A stretch of DNA of 63,715 bases, taken from an uncultured Flavobacteriaceae bacterium (GTDB lineage Bacteria > Bacteroidota > Bacteroidia > Flavobacteriales > Flavobacteriaceae). Positions 52,747-60,517 of the stretch are shown piece by piece (the first letter of the stretch is position 1; the number at the start of each line of letters is the position of its first letter). The stretch is from assembly GCA_913052585.1 (NCBI GenBank), contig CAJXEB010000006.1:1-63715 (forward strand), in the 5' to 3' direction. The position numbers and the translations under genes were made by a program. A model generated the notes under the pieces. That model saw only the letters and a program-made list of their open reading frames with translations, was not told the origin of the DNA and searched no databases.

Positions 52747-52811
52747 AATAAGAATAATTAATTATTTATACAACTATTAAGAACCATTCTTATTAGTTAT
52801 TTAACTAATAA
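52747..52811 (-). promoter_or_regulatory. Palindromes upstream of the heme operon (candidate operator)
   Basis: A perfect inverted repeat TTATTAGTTA/TAACTAATAA (52790-52799 and 52802-52811) overlaps a second pair, AATAAGAAT (52747-52755) with ATTCTTATT (52786-52794). Both lie 20-90 bases upstream of the -7 box. They may bind an iron-responsive repressor such as Fur, but neither matches the classic Fur box. Confidence 0.4.
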
Positions 52812-53091
52812 TCTGTTTACCAGCTATTTATTAATTAAAATATTATATAAAGGATACTATAATGGTGAGATTAAAGTACTAGCTACCACTAAACCAAAGC
52901 GATACGAATCCTACTAACGTAAGTAAATACACATTAACTATGCATATAACGCTAATGGCTTAACGCTTCTTTATAAAATATTTAACCAAGGAGTTAGTCT
53001 AATTTTTAGAAGGCTCATCTGTAATGGATAATTTAAAAAAAAACTAAATTTTATCTAAAAAAACATCGTAATCTATTAATTATGAGGTTTT
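52812..53091. other. Gene-free AT-rich stretch
   Basis: Between the candidate operator and the first tRNA 3'-end copy I see no ORF with coding character and no RNA gene. There is only a weak AT hairpin near 53026-53056. Confidence 0.6.
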
Positions 53092-53108
53092 GTGACCACG
53101 GCAAGATT
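53092..53108 (-). repeat. Copy of the tRNA-Arg 3' end (17/17)
   Basis: GTGACCACGGCAAGATT is identical to 53382-53398, which is the 3' end of the tRNA-Arg gene plus two following bases. The copy lies 290 bases downstream of the tRNA in its own direction. A weaker copy (ATGACTACAGCAAGATT) is at 53208-53224. Confidence 0.75.
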
Positions 53109-53130
53109 GACTGTGCCATTCTTAACAAAG

Positions 53131-53214
53131 CTCCGCTTTGAAAATTAAATACCCGTACTCAAAAATTCAAGCAAGCTTGATTTTATGTACGGGTATTAAA
53201 TTTATTCATGACTA
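53131..53214. repeat. Palindromic dispersed repeat, copy B
   Basis: The arms ATACCCGTAC (53149-53158) and GTACGGGTAT (53188-53197) surround TTCAAGCAAGCTTGA. Copy A is at 42151-42233. The element is flanked by the two tRNA-3'-end-like repeats at 53092-53108 and 53208-53224. Confidence 0.8.
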
Positions 53215-53340
53215 CAGCAAGATTAGCACTGGTGTTCTTTTGTATTCCCTTTTGTAAATAGAAAGTTTATTTGCTATCGCAAATACTTTTTCGTGGTAGT
53301 TTACTTTCAAAAGATTTCACCTTTTTTCGTTTTATACCAT

Positions 53341-53372
53341 AAAAAAAGTCCATTACTTTCGTAATAGACTTT
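53341..53372 (-). terminator. Terminator of tRNA-Arg
   Basis: On the minus strand AAAGTCTATTAC, loop GAAA and GTAATGGACTTT form a 12-bp stem with one G-U pair, followed by T residues. It starts 12 bases after the tRNA. Confidence 0.85.
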
Positions 53373-53383
53373 CTGCTTGTAGT

Positions 53384-53456
53384 GACCACGGCAAGATTCA
53401 AACTTGCAACCTCCTGAGCCGTAATCAGGTGCGCTATTCAGTTGCGCCACGTGGCC
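53384..53456 (-). tRNA. tRNA-Arg (anticodon ACG)
   Basis: The 73-base minus-strand gene folds into a full cloverleaf. The acceptor stem is GGCCACG/CGTGGTC with one G-U pair. The D arm is GCGC/GCGC and the anticodon stem is CCTGA/TCAGG with loop TTACGGC (anticodon ACG). The variable loop has five bases and the T arm is GCAAG/CTTGC with loop TTTGAAT. CCA is not encoded. It reads CGU/CGC/CGA after A34 deamination to inosine. Confidence 0.95.
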
Positions 53457-53528
53457 GTTAATGGGCTGCAAATATAAAAATATATTATTGATAATCTAAT
53501 TAAAAAACTGAAAATATTCCACTGTATT

Positions 53529-53804
53529 TTAAATGATTTCTGCACTTAAATCTGCTTGAATTAATCTGGAACAACGAGGTTCTAAATCCTTAAAAGACCC
53601 TGTCTTAACAGTACATTTTCCTTTATAATGAACAATAATAGAACATTGCTCTGCCTGTTCTAAAGTATGGTCACAAACTCCAATTAATGTTTCTACCACA
53701 TGATCGAAAGTATTTACATCATCATTAAACAAAACAATTTGATGCTCATTAGCTTCCTTTTCTACTACATCAGTTTCTTCTTGTATTTTTTCTTTTGTTC
53801 CCAT
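53529..53804 (-). CDS. clpS: ATP-dependent Clp protease adaptor ClpS
   Basis: The 91-aa protein runs from the ATG at 53804 (MGTKEKIQEE), chosen over an upstream ATG because ClpS proteins start this way. The ClpS core is complete: VLFNDDVNTFDHVVETL, EQAEQCSIIVHYKGKC and SRLIQADLSAEI. It delivers N-end-rule substrates to ClpAP/ClpCP. It is the last gene of the prmA-tpiA cluster, 18 bases after prmA. Confidence 0.95.
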   Translation of the reverse strand: MGTKEKIQEETDVVEKEANEHQIVLFNDDVNTFDHVVETLIGVCDHTLEQAEQCSIIVHYKGKCTVKTGSFKDLEPRCSRLIQADLSAEII

Positions 53805-53822
53805 AAAAAACAAACTTTCTTT

Positions 53823-54656
53823 TTACTTTCTAAATTTAGCCGCAATCCAATTATTGCGTTCTTTGTTTTCAACGAAAGTTAACCCTAAATTATTACAAGT
53901 CTTCGTGATTAATTCCAAATCTTCTTTATAAAAACCACTTAAGTATAAAGTTCCATCCTCTTCCAGACTGTTATAATAGATTCTCATATCCTGTAACAAA
54001 ATATTCCTATTGATATTTGCAATGATTACTTTATACTTTTTTTCTTTAAAAAAAGAAGCATCATCTTGATACACAGAAATATTTTTACAATGGTTTCTTT
54101 CTAAATTTTCAACAGAATTTTCATAACACCATTCATCTATATCAACAGCATCTATTTTAGTTGCTCCTTTCATTTCTGCTAGGATAGCTAAAACAGCAGT
54201 TCCACAACCCATATCTATCACCGATTTTTCTTTAAAGTCATTTTCCAAAATAAACTGAAGCATCATAAAAGTAGTCTCATGGTGTCCTGTGCCAAAAGAC
54301 ATTTTGGGTTCGATGACGATTTCATATTTCACATTAAATGGTGGATGAAATGGTGCTCTCAATGCACATTCTCCATTTACTTCGATAGGATTAAAATTCT
54401 TTTCCCATTCTGAATTCCAATTTACTTGTGGTATTTCAGTAACCAAATAACTTATTTCAAATTCAGATGAATTTAAAATCTGTACTTCATCAACTAATTC
54501 CCTGTTCAAATCTTCTTTTTGAATATATGCTTTCAGACCCGTTTCTGTTTCTGTAAAACTTTCAAAATATAGTTCTCCTAGCTGAGCTACTAAAATTTCA
54601 GAAGCTGGCTGTAAGGGAGTAATTGTAAAATGGTATTCTATATATATTTGAGACAT
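53823..54656 (-). CDS. prmA: Ribosomal protein L11 methyltransferase
   Basis: The 277-aa protein has an N-terminal substrate-recognition domain (1-95) and a SAM-binding domain with MSFGTGHHETTFMML, VIDMGCGTAVLAILAEMKGA and NINRNILLQDM (NPPY-equivalent). It methylates lysines and the N-terminus of L11 in the cytoplasm. It lies one base after tpiA. Confidence 0.94.
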   Translation of the reverse strand: MSQIYIEYHFTITPLQPASEILVAQLGELYFESFTETETGLKAYIQKEDLNRELVDEVQILNSSEFEISYLVTEIPQVNWNSEWEKNFNPIEVNGECALRAPFHPPFNVKYEIVIEPKMSFGTGHHETTFMMLQFILENDFKEKSVIDMGCGTAVLAILAEMKGATKIDAVDIDEWCYENSVENLERNHCKNISVYQDDASFFKEKKYKVIIANINRNILLQDMRIYYNSLEEDGTLYLSGFYKEDLELITKTCNNLGLTFVENKERNNWIAAKFRK

Positions 54657-54657
54657 A

Positions 54658-55407
54658 TTAAAATGCGTTTACTATTGCTATAAAATTATCAGCATTTAAA
54701 GCTGCCCCACCTATTAATCCGCCATCAACATCGTTCTTACCAAAAATTTCTTTGGCATTTTCAGGCTTTACACTCCCACCATAAAGTATAGATACTTCTT
54801 CGGAAATTGCTGAATTGTAATGTTCTTTAACTAGATTACGTATAAAAGCGTGCATTTCTTGTGCTTGTTCAGGGCTTGCAGTTTGTCCTGTACCAATCGC
54901 CCAAACTGGTTCGTATGCTAATACTATAGACTCCCAGTTTTCGTCTTCTAAATGAAATAATGCATTTCTAATTTGGCTTTCAACAACCATAAAGTGATTA
55001 CCTACGCTTCTATCTTCCCATTTTTCACCAAAACAAAAAATGATTTTCATTTCCTCTTCTAATGCTTTATCAACTTTTAGTTTTAACAAATTATCAGCTT
55101 CATTAAAATATTCTCTACGCTCACTATGACCTAGTATCACAGTATTTACACCAACACTTTTAAGCATCGTAGCCGATATTTCGCCAGTATAAGCTCCATT
55201 TTCTGCAAAATGCATGTTTTGTGCAGCAACTATAATACTTGAATCTTTTAATAGTTTAGACGCTTCCAATAAGTTTACAAAAGTTGGTGCAATCATTACC
55301 TCCGCATTGGAGGTTTTTTCTTTTTTCAATAATTCAGAAATCAATGTATTTGTTGCTACCAAATCATTGTTCATTTTCCAATTTCCTGCTACTATCTTTT
55401 TTCTCAT
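54658..55407 (-). CDS. tpiA: Triose-phosphate isomerase
   Basis: The 249-aa TIM-barrel glycolytic enzyme has GNWKMN at residues 7-12, catalytic His in ILGHSERREYF, and catalytic Glu in AYEPVWAIGTG. The phosphate-binding ILYGGSVKPENA and VDGGLIGGAAL segments are present. It interconverts DHAP and glyceraldehyde 3-phosphate. It is complete and of normal length. Confidence 0.97.
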   Translation of the reverse strand: MRKKIVAGNWKMNNDLVATNTLISELLKKEKTSNAEVMIAPTFVNLLEASKLLKDSSIIVAAQNMHFAENGAYTGEISATMLKSVGVNTVILGHSERREYFNEADNLLKLKVDKALEEEMKIIFCFGEKWEDRSVGNHFMVVESQIRNALFHLEDENWESIVLAYEPVWAIGTGQTASPEQAQEMHAFIRNLVKEHYNSAISEEVSILYGGSVKPENAKEIFGKNDVDGGLIGGAALNADNFIAIVNAF

Positions 55408-55450
55408 ACTTTATAACCCCAAGCTAATCAGGGTATATATTTAATTAAAA

Positions 55451-55939
55451 TTAATTACTCAATGCTTTACTAATTCTTTCATCATCAGCTTTTATAGCCT
55501 TATATAACGTTATTTCTCCCTCGGGATTTACCATCAAATATCTTGGAATCCAATCTAAATTTAAACTCGAACAAAAATCACCTTTCCAACCAGATGTAAT
55601 GTAATAATGCTCTCCTTCAATATTTAAAGCTTTTATCGCTTTTTGCCACTTTTTTGTCGATTTATCTAAAGAAAGGAACAAAAACACAGTATTTTTATTG
55701 TTTTTTTGTATTTTTTTAACTTTTTGAATCCCTTTCACGCAGTCACTACACCATCCTGCCCAAATATCGATGAATATAGTTTTACCTTTATATAAATCTA
55801 ATATTTCAAAAAAAGTAATTTCCACTTCTTCATTAGTTAACAATACATCATTTAATGCCTTTTCACTAAATGAATTTTCTTGTGCTTTTACTGAATATAT
55901 AGCAAAAAATAAGATGATTAAGAATAAAAGTTTCTTCAT
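55451..55939 (-). CDS. Secreted thioredoxin-like (TlpA-type) protein
   Basis: The 162-aa protein runs from the ATG at 55939, chosen because it opens the signal peptide MKKLLFLIILFFAIYSVKAQ. The thioredoxin fold has the redox motif WAGWCSDCVKG (CxxC = CSDC). The cis-Pro region is DWIPRYLMVNPEGE. It probably reduces or exchanges disulfides in the periplasm. It sits between the permease gene and tpiA. Confidence 0.87.
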   Translation of the reverse strand: MKKLLFLIILFFAIYSVKAQENSFSEKALNDVLLTNEEVEITFFEILDLYKGKTIFIDIWAGWCSDCVKGIQKVKKIQKNNKNTVFLFLSLDKSTKKWQKAIKALNIEGEHYYITSGWKGDFCSSLNLDWIPRYLMVNPEGEITLYKAIKADDERISKALSN

Positions 55940-55977
55940 AGGTTTTATATTATGTTTCAATATGTATTAGCTCATTT

Positions 55978-57051
55978 TTAATCTCTAATTTTTGGATCCA
56001 ACCATCCATAAATAACATCTACAAAAATATTAATTATTATAAATAAAGATGCTATAACAATAACTGCTCCCATGATAACTGGTAAATCTAAGGTATTTAA
56101 TGCGTCAACTATTTCTTTCCCTAAACCATTCCATCCAAAAATATACTCTACAAAAACTGCTCCCGCTAACATGGAAGCAAACCATCCAGAGATAGCAGTT
56201 ACAACAGGATTCATTGCGTTTTTTAAGGCATGCTTACTAATAACAGCAAACTCACTTAATCCTTTCGCTTTTGCCGTTCGAATATAATCGGTACTCAAAA
56301 CTTCTAATAATGAATTTCGCATTAACTGACTCACTACTGCTAATGGCCTTATTCCTAAAACAATTGCCGGTAATATTAAATTCTTCCATTGAATATAAGT
56401 TCCATTTCCAAAATCATCTACTTCATATAAACTTCCAGTCATATTTAATCCTGTATAATTATGAAGTAAAAAACCAAAGATCCAAGCAAATAAAATAGCA
56501 CTAAAAAAAGAAGGAACACTCATTCCGAAAGTACTTACCAACTGTATTAATTTATCTATCCAACTATCTTTAAATTTAGCCGAAACAATCCCTAAGAACA
56601 CTCCTAAAATCATAGCAATGATAATCGATGATACTGCTAAAACAAAAGTATTGGGTAATGTTTCTGAAATAACAGCACTTACTTTTTTTCCGTTTTTTTG
56701 AAATGATTCTCTTAAATAAGGTGCTTTTATAACAACATTTGTTTCTCCTACATTAAATAATTTTAAACCCGTATATTTTTTATCAGAGAAGTAGGTATAG
56801 TCGTTTTCATTTAAACTATGAAACGATATGGGTGAAAGATCATTTATATAATACACATATTGTTTACTAAGAGGTTGATCAAAACCATACTTCTTTTTTA
56901 CAATTGCAACTTGTTCTGCCGTTTCATTTTGCCCTAGCATCATTCTAGCTGGATCGCCAGGAAGTATATTAAACAACAAGAAAATAACGGTCACAACCCC
57001 AAAAAGAGTAAGAAATGCATATCCTATTTTCTGAAGTAAATAACCAATCAC
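55978..57051 (-). CDS. DppB/OppB-type ABC transporter permease (orphan)
   Basis: The 357-aa protein has an N-terminal membrane helix with the DppB motif FLLFNILPGDPARMMLGQNE. A periplasmic insert of about 80 residues follows (about 70-130). The BPD_transp_1 domain has five helices with the EAA-like loop YIRTAKAKGLSEFAVISKHAL. It would form the channel for peptide or metal-chelate uptake with a DppC partner. No DppC, ATPase or binding protein is in the window. Its ATG overlaps the stop of the BT_3928 gene by one base. Confidence 0.9.
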   Translation of the reverse strand: MIGYLLQKIGYAFLTLFGVVTVIFLLFNILPGDPARMMLGQNETAEQVAIVKKKYGFDQPLSKQYVYYINDLSPISFHSLNENDYTYFSDKKYTGLKLFNVGETNVVIKAPYLRESFQKNGKKVSAVISETLPNTFVLAVSSIIIAMILGVFLGIVSAKFKDSWIDKLIQLVSTFGMSVPSFFSAILFAWIFGFLLHNYTGLNMTGSLYEVDDFGNGTYIQWKNLILPAIVLGIRPLAVVSQLMRNSLLEVLSTDYIRTAKAKGLSEFAVISKHALKNAMNPVVTAISGWFASMLAGAVFVEYIFGWNGLGKEIVDALNTLDLPVIMGAVIVIASLFIIINIFVDVIYGWLDPKIRD

Positions 57052-58154
57052 TATTTATTATTTAATAGTTTTAATTTTGAAATATCGTTCCAATGCAATT
57101 TTTGTTTTATGGTTCCTTTTTGCAATTCAATTAAAGAAGGATTACTTCGAATGATAGTTTTTAAGGCAGTTTCATCACAAAAATAGAAATCAAAATTTAA
57201 CTGATGTTCTTTAGTTAATACCTTGGTTACTTGTGGACTAGAAGCGGAAAGCCCAATAACTTTATATCCATTTTTTATAGCTTTATCGGTTGCTTCTTTA
57301 ATATTAGCAAAACCTTCTGTTTCAGAATTACTGATGCTATAGGCAATAACTACAATTAAATTATCTTCTATTAAAAGTTCAGCAGAAAAATCCTCTCCAT
57401 CACGTTCCATCGTGAAATCATGTATTGGAGGCTCGTAACCCTCTTGGATCATAATGGTTTCTACGGTATACGTTCCTTCTTCTTTTGGAAAATCTCCATT
57501 AGTAACAATTACTTTTTCAGCTCCATTATAAGTAAAAGTCCATCGATATTCAAAAATTGGTTGCTCGGCATTTGGAGGGTACGCCATACCTTCCGTTATA
57601 TTTGCTCCAATTTTATAAGGTCTAAAATCTACTACTGGCAAATGCTGTAACACATAGTAACCAAAAGCCATACAAGCAATAAAAGAAATATAAACTATTA
57701 TTTTACGAAGATTTGCTGTGAAAATTGGTTGAATAAAGTTTCTTCCAAAATATATAATTAGTAATAAAATCAACAATACGATATCTTTAGAGAAAGACTC
57801 CCAAGGTGTTAATTTAATTGCATCTCCAAAACAACCACAATCGGTAACTTTATTAAAATAAGCTGAATAAAAGGTTAGGAATGTAAAAAAGATAATCATT
57901 AGCAAAGAACTCCAAATGGCAAACTTTTTAGCGTATCCTAAAAGAAGCATCACTCCTATCATCACTTCAAAAATAACCACAAAAATGGCAATTAATAAAG
58001 CAAATGGAATAAATACTTCTAGATTCAGTACATCTGGAGCGAAGTAATCTTTTAACTTAAATGAAAACCCAACTGGATCATTCAACTTAATTAATCCGCT
58101 AATAATAAATAACACACCAACTAATATTCTGGAAAGGGTTACAATTTGTTTCAT
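57051..58154 (-). CDS. BT_3928-family protein (DoxX-like membrane domain plus thioredoxin-like part)
   Basis: The 367-aa protein has four to five membrane helices in the first 190 residues with DoxX-like sequence (ILVGVLFIISGLIKLNDPVGF, DCGCFGDAIKLTPWESFSKD; the two Cys resemble MauE/VKOR-like redox sites). The C-terminal half is thioredoxin-like without a CxxC. It probably takes part in disulfide or quinone redox at the membrane. It lies in a conserved flavobacterial cluster after folP/DUF1599. Leader element copy 3 lies directly upstream. Confidence 0.85.
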   Translation of the reverse strand: MKQIVTLSRILVGVLFIISGLIKLNDPVGFSFKLKDYFAPDVLNLEVFIPFALLIAIFVVIFEVMIGVMLLLGYAKKFAIWSSLLMIIFFTFLTFYSAYFNKVTDCGCFGDAIKLTPWESFSKDIVLLILLLIIYFGRNFIQPIFTANLRKIIVYISFIACMAFGYYVLQHLPVVDFRPYKIGANITEGMAYPPNAEQPIFEYRWTFTYNGAEKVIVTNGDFPKEEGTYTVETIMIQEGYEPPIHDFTMERDGEDFSAELLIEDNLIVVIAYSISNSETEGFANIKEATDKAIKNGYKVIGLSASSPQVTKVLTKEHQLNFDFYFCDETALKTIIRSNPSLIELQKGTIKQKLHWNDISKLKLLNNK

Positions 58155-58242
58155 AATTCTATATTATTTAATTAAATCGGACATATGCTGTTCGCTATTA
58201 GTAACCTCTTTTGGTTAAGAAATTTTAACAAGCTCGTTTCAT
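58155..58242 (-). repeat. Leader element copy 3 (upstream of the BT_3928 gene)
   Basis: The core at 58174-58205 reads GTTACTAATAGCGAACAGCA on the minus strand and then continues to CCGATTT, ending 20 bases before the ATG. The 5' part begins ATGAAACGAGCTTGTTAA at 58242, a complete 5-codon ORF (MKRAC). It aligns with copy 4 end to end. Confidence 0.75.
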
Positions 58243-58260
58243 ATATTTAAAATATTGTTT

Positions 58261-58806
58261 TTAAGCTTGCTCTTCCTCTAAAAGTATTAGGGCAAAAATT
58301 GCATAATTAATCATGTCTTGATAATTGGCATCAATACCTTCAGATACTAATGTTTTTCCTTTATTATCTTCTATCTGTTTTACTCTAAGCAATTTTTGTA
58401 ATATTAAATCGGTTAGAGAACTCACTCTCATATCTCTCCAAGCTTCTCCATAATCATGGTTTTTATCCATCATTAATTGCTTCGTAATTTTCACATTTTT
58501 ATCGTATTCACTAACAGAGTCCTCCATGTTTAAGTCAGGTTGTTCGACAACACCTAATTCTAATTGTACTAATGCCATTATAGAATAGTTAATAATACCA
58601 ATAAATTCACTTATTTGACCTTCTGCTACTTTTTGTACTTTGTTTTGTTGCAATCCCCGTATTCGTTGAGTTTTAATAAATATTTGATCCGTTAATGAAG
58701 GCAATCGAAGTATTCGCCAAGCACTTCCGTAATCTCTCATTTTATTGATAAACAGGTTTTTACAAATTTCTATGATTTTATCGTATTGTTTTGAAGTATC
58801 TGCCAT
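58261..58806 (-). CDS. DUF1599 domain-containing protein
   Basis: The 181-aa protein is made of two similar halves, each with the DUF1599 core (FINKMRDYGSAWRILRLPSLTDQI and LMMDKNHDYGEAWRDMRVSSLTDL, followed by QRIRGLQ/LRVKQIED). The repeated DYG-AWR pattern suggests a nucleotide- or metal-binding site per half, similar to NTP pyrophosphohydrolase-like helical folds, but no activity is known. It is divergent from folP. Confidence 0.88.
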   Translation of the reverse strand: MADTSKQYDKIIEICKNLFINKMRDYGSAWRILRLPSLTDQIFIKTQRIRGLQQNKVQKVAEGQISEFIGIINYSIMALVQLELGVVEQPDLNMEDSVSEYDKNVKITKQLMMDKNHDYGEAWRDMRVSSLTDLILQKLLRVKQIEDNKGKTLVSEGIDANYQDMINYAIFALILLEEEQA

Positions 58807-58858
58807 TAGGTCTGTAAGATTTTCCGTAAATTTCGCTTAAATAAATCAATTTAAAAAA

Positions 58859-59689
58859 TTGAAAACAATTAATTGTAAAGGAAACCTTATCGATTTATCA
58901 ACACCCAAAGTAATGGGTATTATAAATTTAACTCCAGATTCGTTTTATGATGGAGGAAAACTAACCTCTGAAAAAGAAATTATTCTTCAAGCTAAAAAAA
59001 TGCTCAATGAAGGAGCAACGTTTTTAGATTTAGGAGGTTACAGCTCTAGGCCTGGAGCCATATTTGTTTCAGAAAAGGAAGAATTAAATCGAGTACTACC
59101 CGTAATTAAAATTCTATTAAATGAATTTCCTGAAACCCTTTTATCAATAGATACCTTTAGAAGCAACGTTGCAAATGAAAGTATTTCTGCTGGCGCTTCT
59201 TTAGTTAATGATATTTCTGCTGGAAAATTAGACGATCAAATGTTTAAAGTCATTGCTCAACATCAAGTACCTTATATCATGATGCATATGCGAGGAACAC
59301 CTCAAACGATGATGCAAAACATCAATTATACAGACTTAACAAAAGAAGTTCTTTATTATTTTTCTGAAAGAATTGCTAAAGCACGATCTTTTGGAATTAA
59401 TGATTTAATTATAGATCCTGGTTTTGGGTTTTCTAAAACATTGGATCAAAACTATGAGCTTTTCAATGATTTGGAACTATTTAAGAATTTGAATGTTCCT
59501 TTTTTGATTGGAATCTCAAGAAAATCAATGATCCAGAGAAAAATAAAAACAACAGCAGCCGATTCATTAAATGGAACTACTGCACTACACGCTATTGCAA
59601 TTCAAAAAGGCACTTCCATACTTAGAGTCCATGACGTAAAAGAAGCTTTCGAAACGATTAATCTATTACAAAATTTGAAGTTTCATTAA
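58859..59689 (+). CDS. folP: Dihydropteroate synthase
   Basis: The 276-aa TIM-barrel enzyme joins p-aminobenzoate to the pterin in folate synthesis. Motifs are VMGIINLTPDSFYDGG, FLDLGGYSSRPGA, SIDTFRSNVA, the LVNDISAG strand, MMHMRGTPQTM and DPGFGFSK. The start is a TTG at 58859 (MKTINCKGN), since the next ATG lies inside the first motif. It is divergent from DUF1599 and followed 32 bases later by cdaA. Confidence 0.95.
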   Translation: MKTINCKGNLIDLSTPKVMGIINLTPDSFYDGGKLTSEKEIILQAKKMLNEGATFLDLGGYSSRPGAIFVSEKEELNRVLPVIKILLNEFPETLLSIDTFRSNVANESISAGASLVNDISAGKLDDQMFKVIAQHQVPYIMMHMRGTPQTMMQNINYTDLTKEVLYYFSERIAKARSFGINDLIIDPGFGFSKTLDQNYELFNDLELFKNLNVPFLIGISRKSMIQRKIKTTAADSLNGTTALHAIAIQKGTSILRVHDVKEAFETINLLQNLKFH

Positions 59690-59721
59690 TAAAAACTACA
59701 TTTACAAAAAGCTTAATCTCA

Positions 59722-60495
59722 TTGGAATTATTAGACATTAGAATCATAGATATCGTTGATATTGTTCTCGTAGCATTTCTATTATATTATATCTATAAAT
59801 TAATAAAAGGTACTGTTGCAATCAATATTTTTATTGGTATCGTTATCATTTATGCTATTTGGAAAATTACTGAACTTTTAGAAATGGAAATGCTTAGTAA
59901 AATTCTAGGAGGATTTTTAGGGGTAGGAATGGTTGCCTTAGTGGTTGTTTTTCAGCAAGAAATTAGACGTTTTTTATTAATGTTAGGATCTACCAATTTC
60001 AGTGTTCGTAAAAAATTATTAAAACAATTTCGAACTACTTCAGATCCAAAATTAATCTCAACAATCGATGCAGTAACTCAAGCTTGTAAAAAAATGAGTA
60101 AATCGAAAACAGGAGCACTCATTGTTTTTAAACGAAATAACAGTTTGGATTTTGTTAAAAGCACAGGTGATAAAATGCTTATGGAAATCAACCAACCTAT
60201 TATTGAAAGTATTTTTTACAAAAACAGTCCTTTACACGATGGAGCTACGTTGATCGAAGATAATGTTATTACTGCTACAAGAGTCGTATTACCAGTTACC
60301 AATGATCATGACATTCCTGAACGATTTGGATTGCGACATAGAGCTGCAGTTAGTATTACTGAAAAAACGGATGCTGTATGTATTACGGTTTCTGAAGAAA
60401 GTGGCCAAATATCCTATATTTTGGATGGAAATTTTGTGCTTTTTAAAGATATTGAAGAGTTAAATGAATTTCTTGAAAGGGATTTATCATCTTAA
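59722..60495 (+). CDS. cdaA: Diadenylate cyclase CdaA
   Basis: The 257-aa protein has three N-terminal membrane helices (about 10-30, 35-52 and 60-80). The DAC catalytic domain (about 110-245) has DGA in NSPLHDGATLI and RHR in GLRHRAAVSI. It makes c-di-AMP from two ATP. The start is a TTG at 59722 giving MELLDIRIIDIVDIV, which fits the flavobacterial family. CdaR and GlmM are not adjacent, unlike in Firmicutes. Confidence 0.94.
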   Translation: MELLDIRIIDIVDIVLVAFLLYYIYKLIKGTVAINIFIGIVIIYAIWKITELLEMEMLSKILGGFLGVGMVALVVVFQQEIRRFLLMLGSTNFSVRKKLLKQFRTTSDPKLISTIDAVTQACKKMSKSKTGALIVFKRNNSLDFVKSTGDKMLMEINQPIIESIFYKNSPLHDGATLIEDNVITATRVVLPVTNDHDIPERFGLRHRAAVSITEKTDAVCITVSEESGQISYILDGNFVLFKDIEELNEFLERDLSS

Positions 60496-60517
60496 AAAAG
60501 ATAAATTTAAAATTTTT

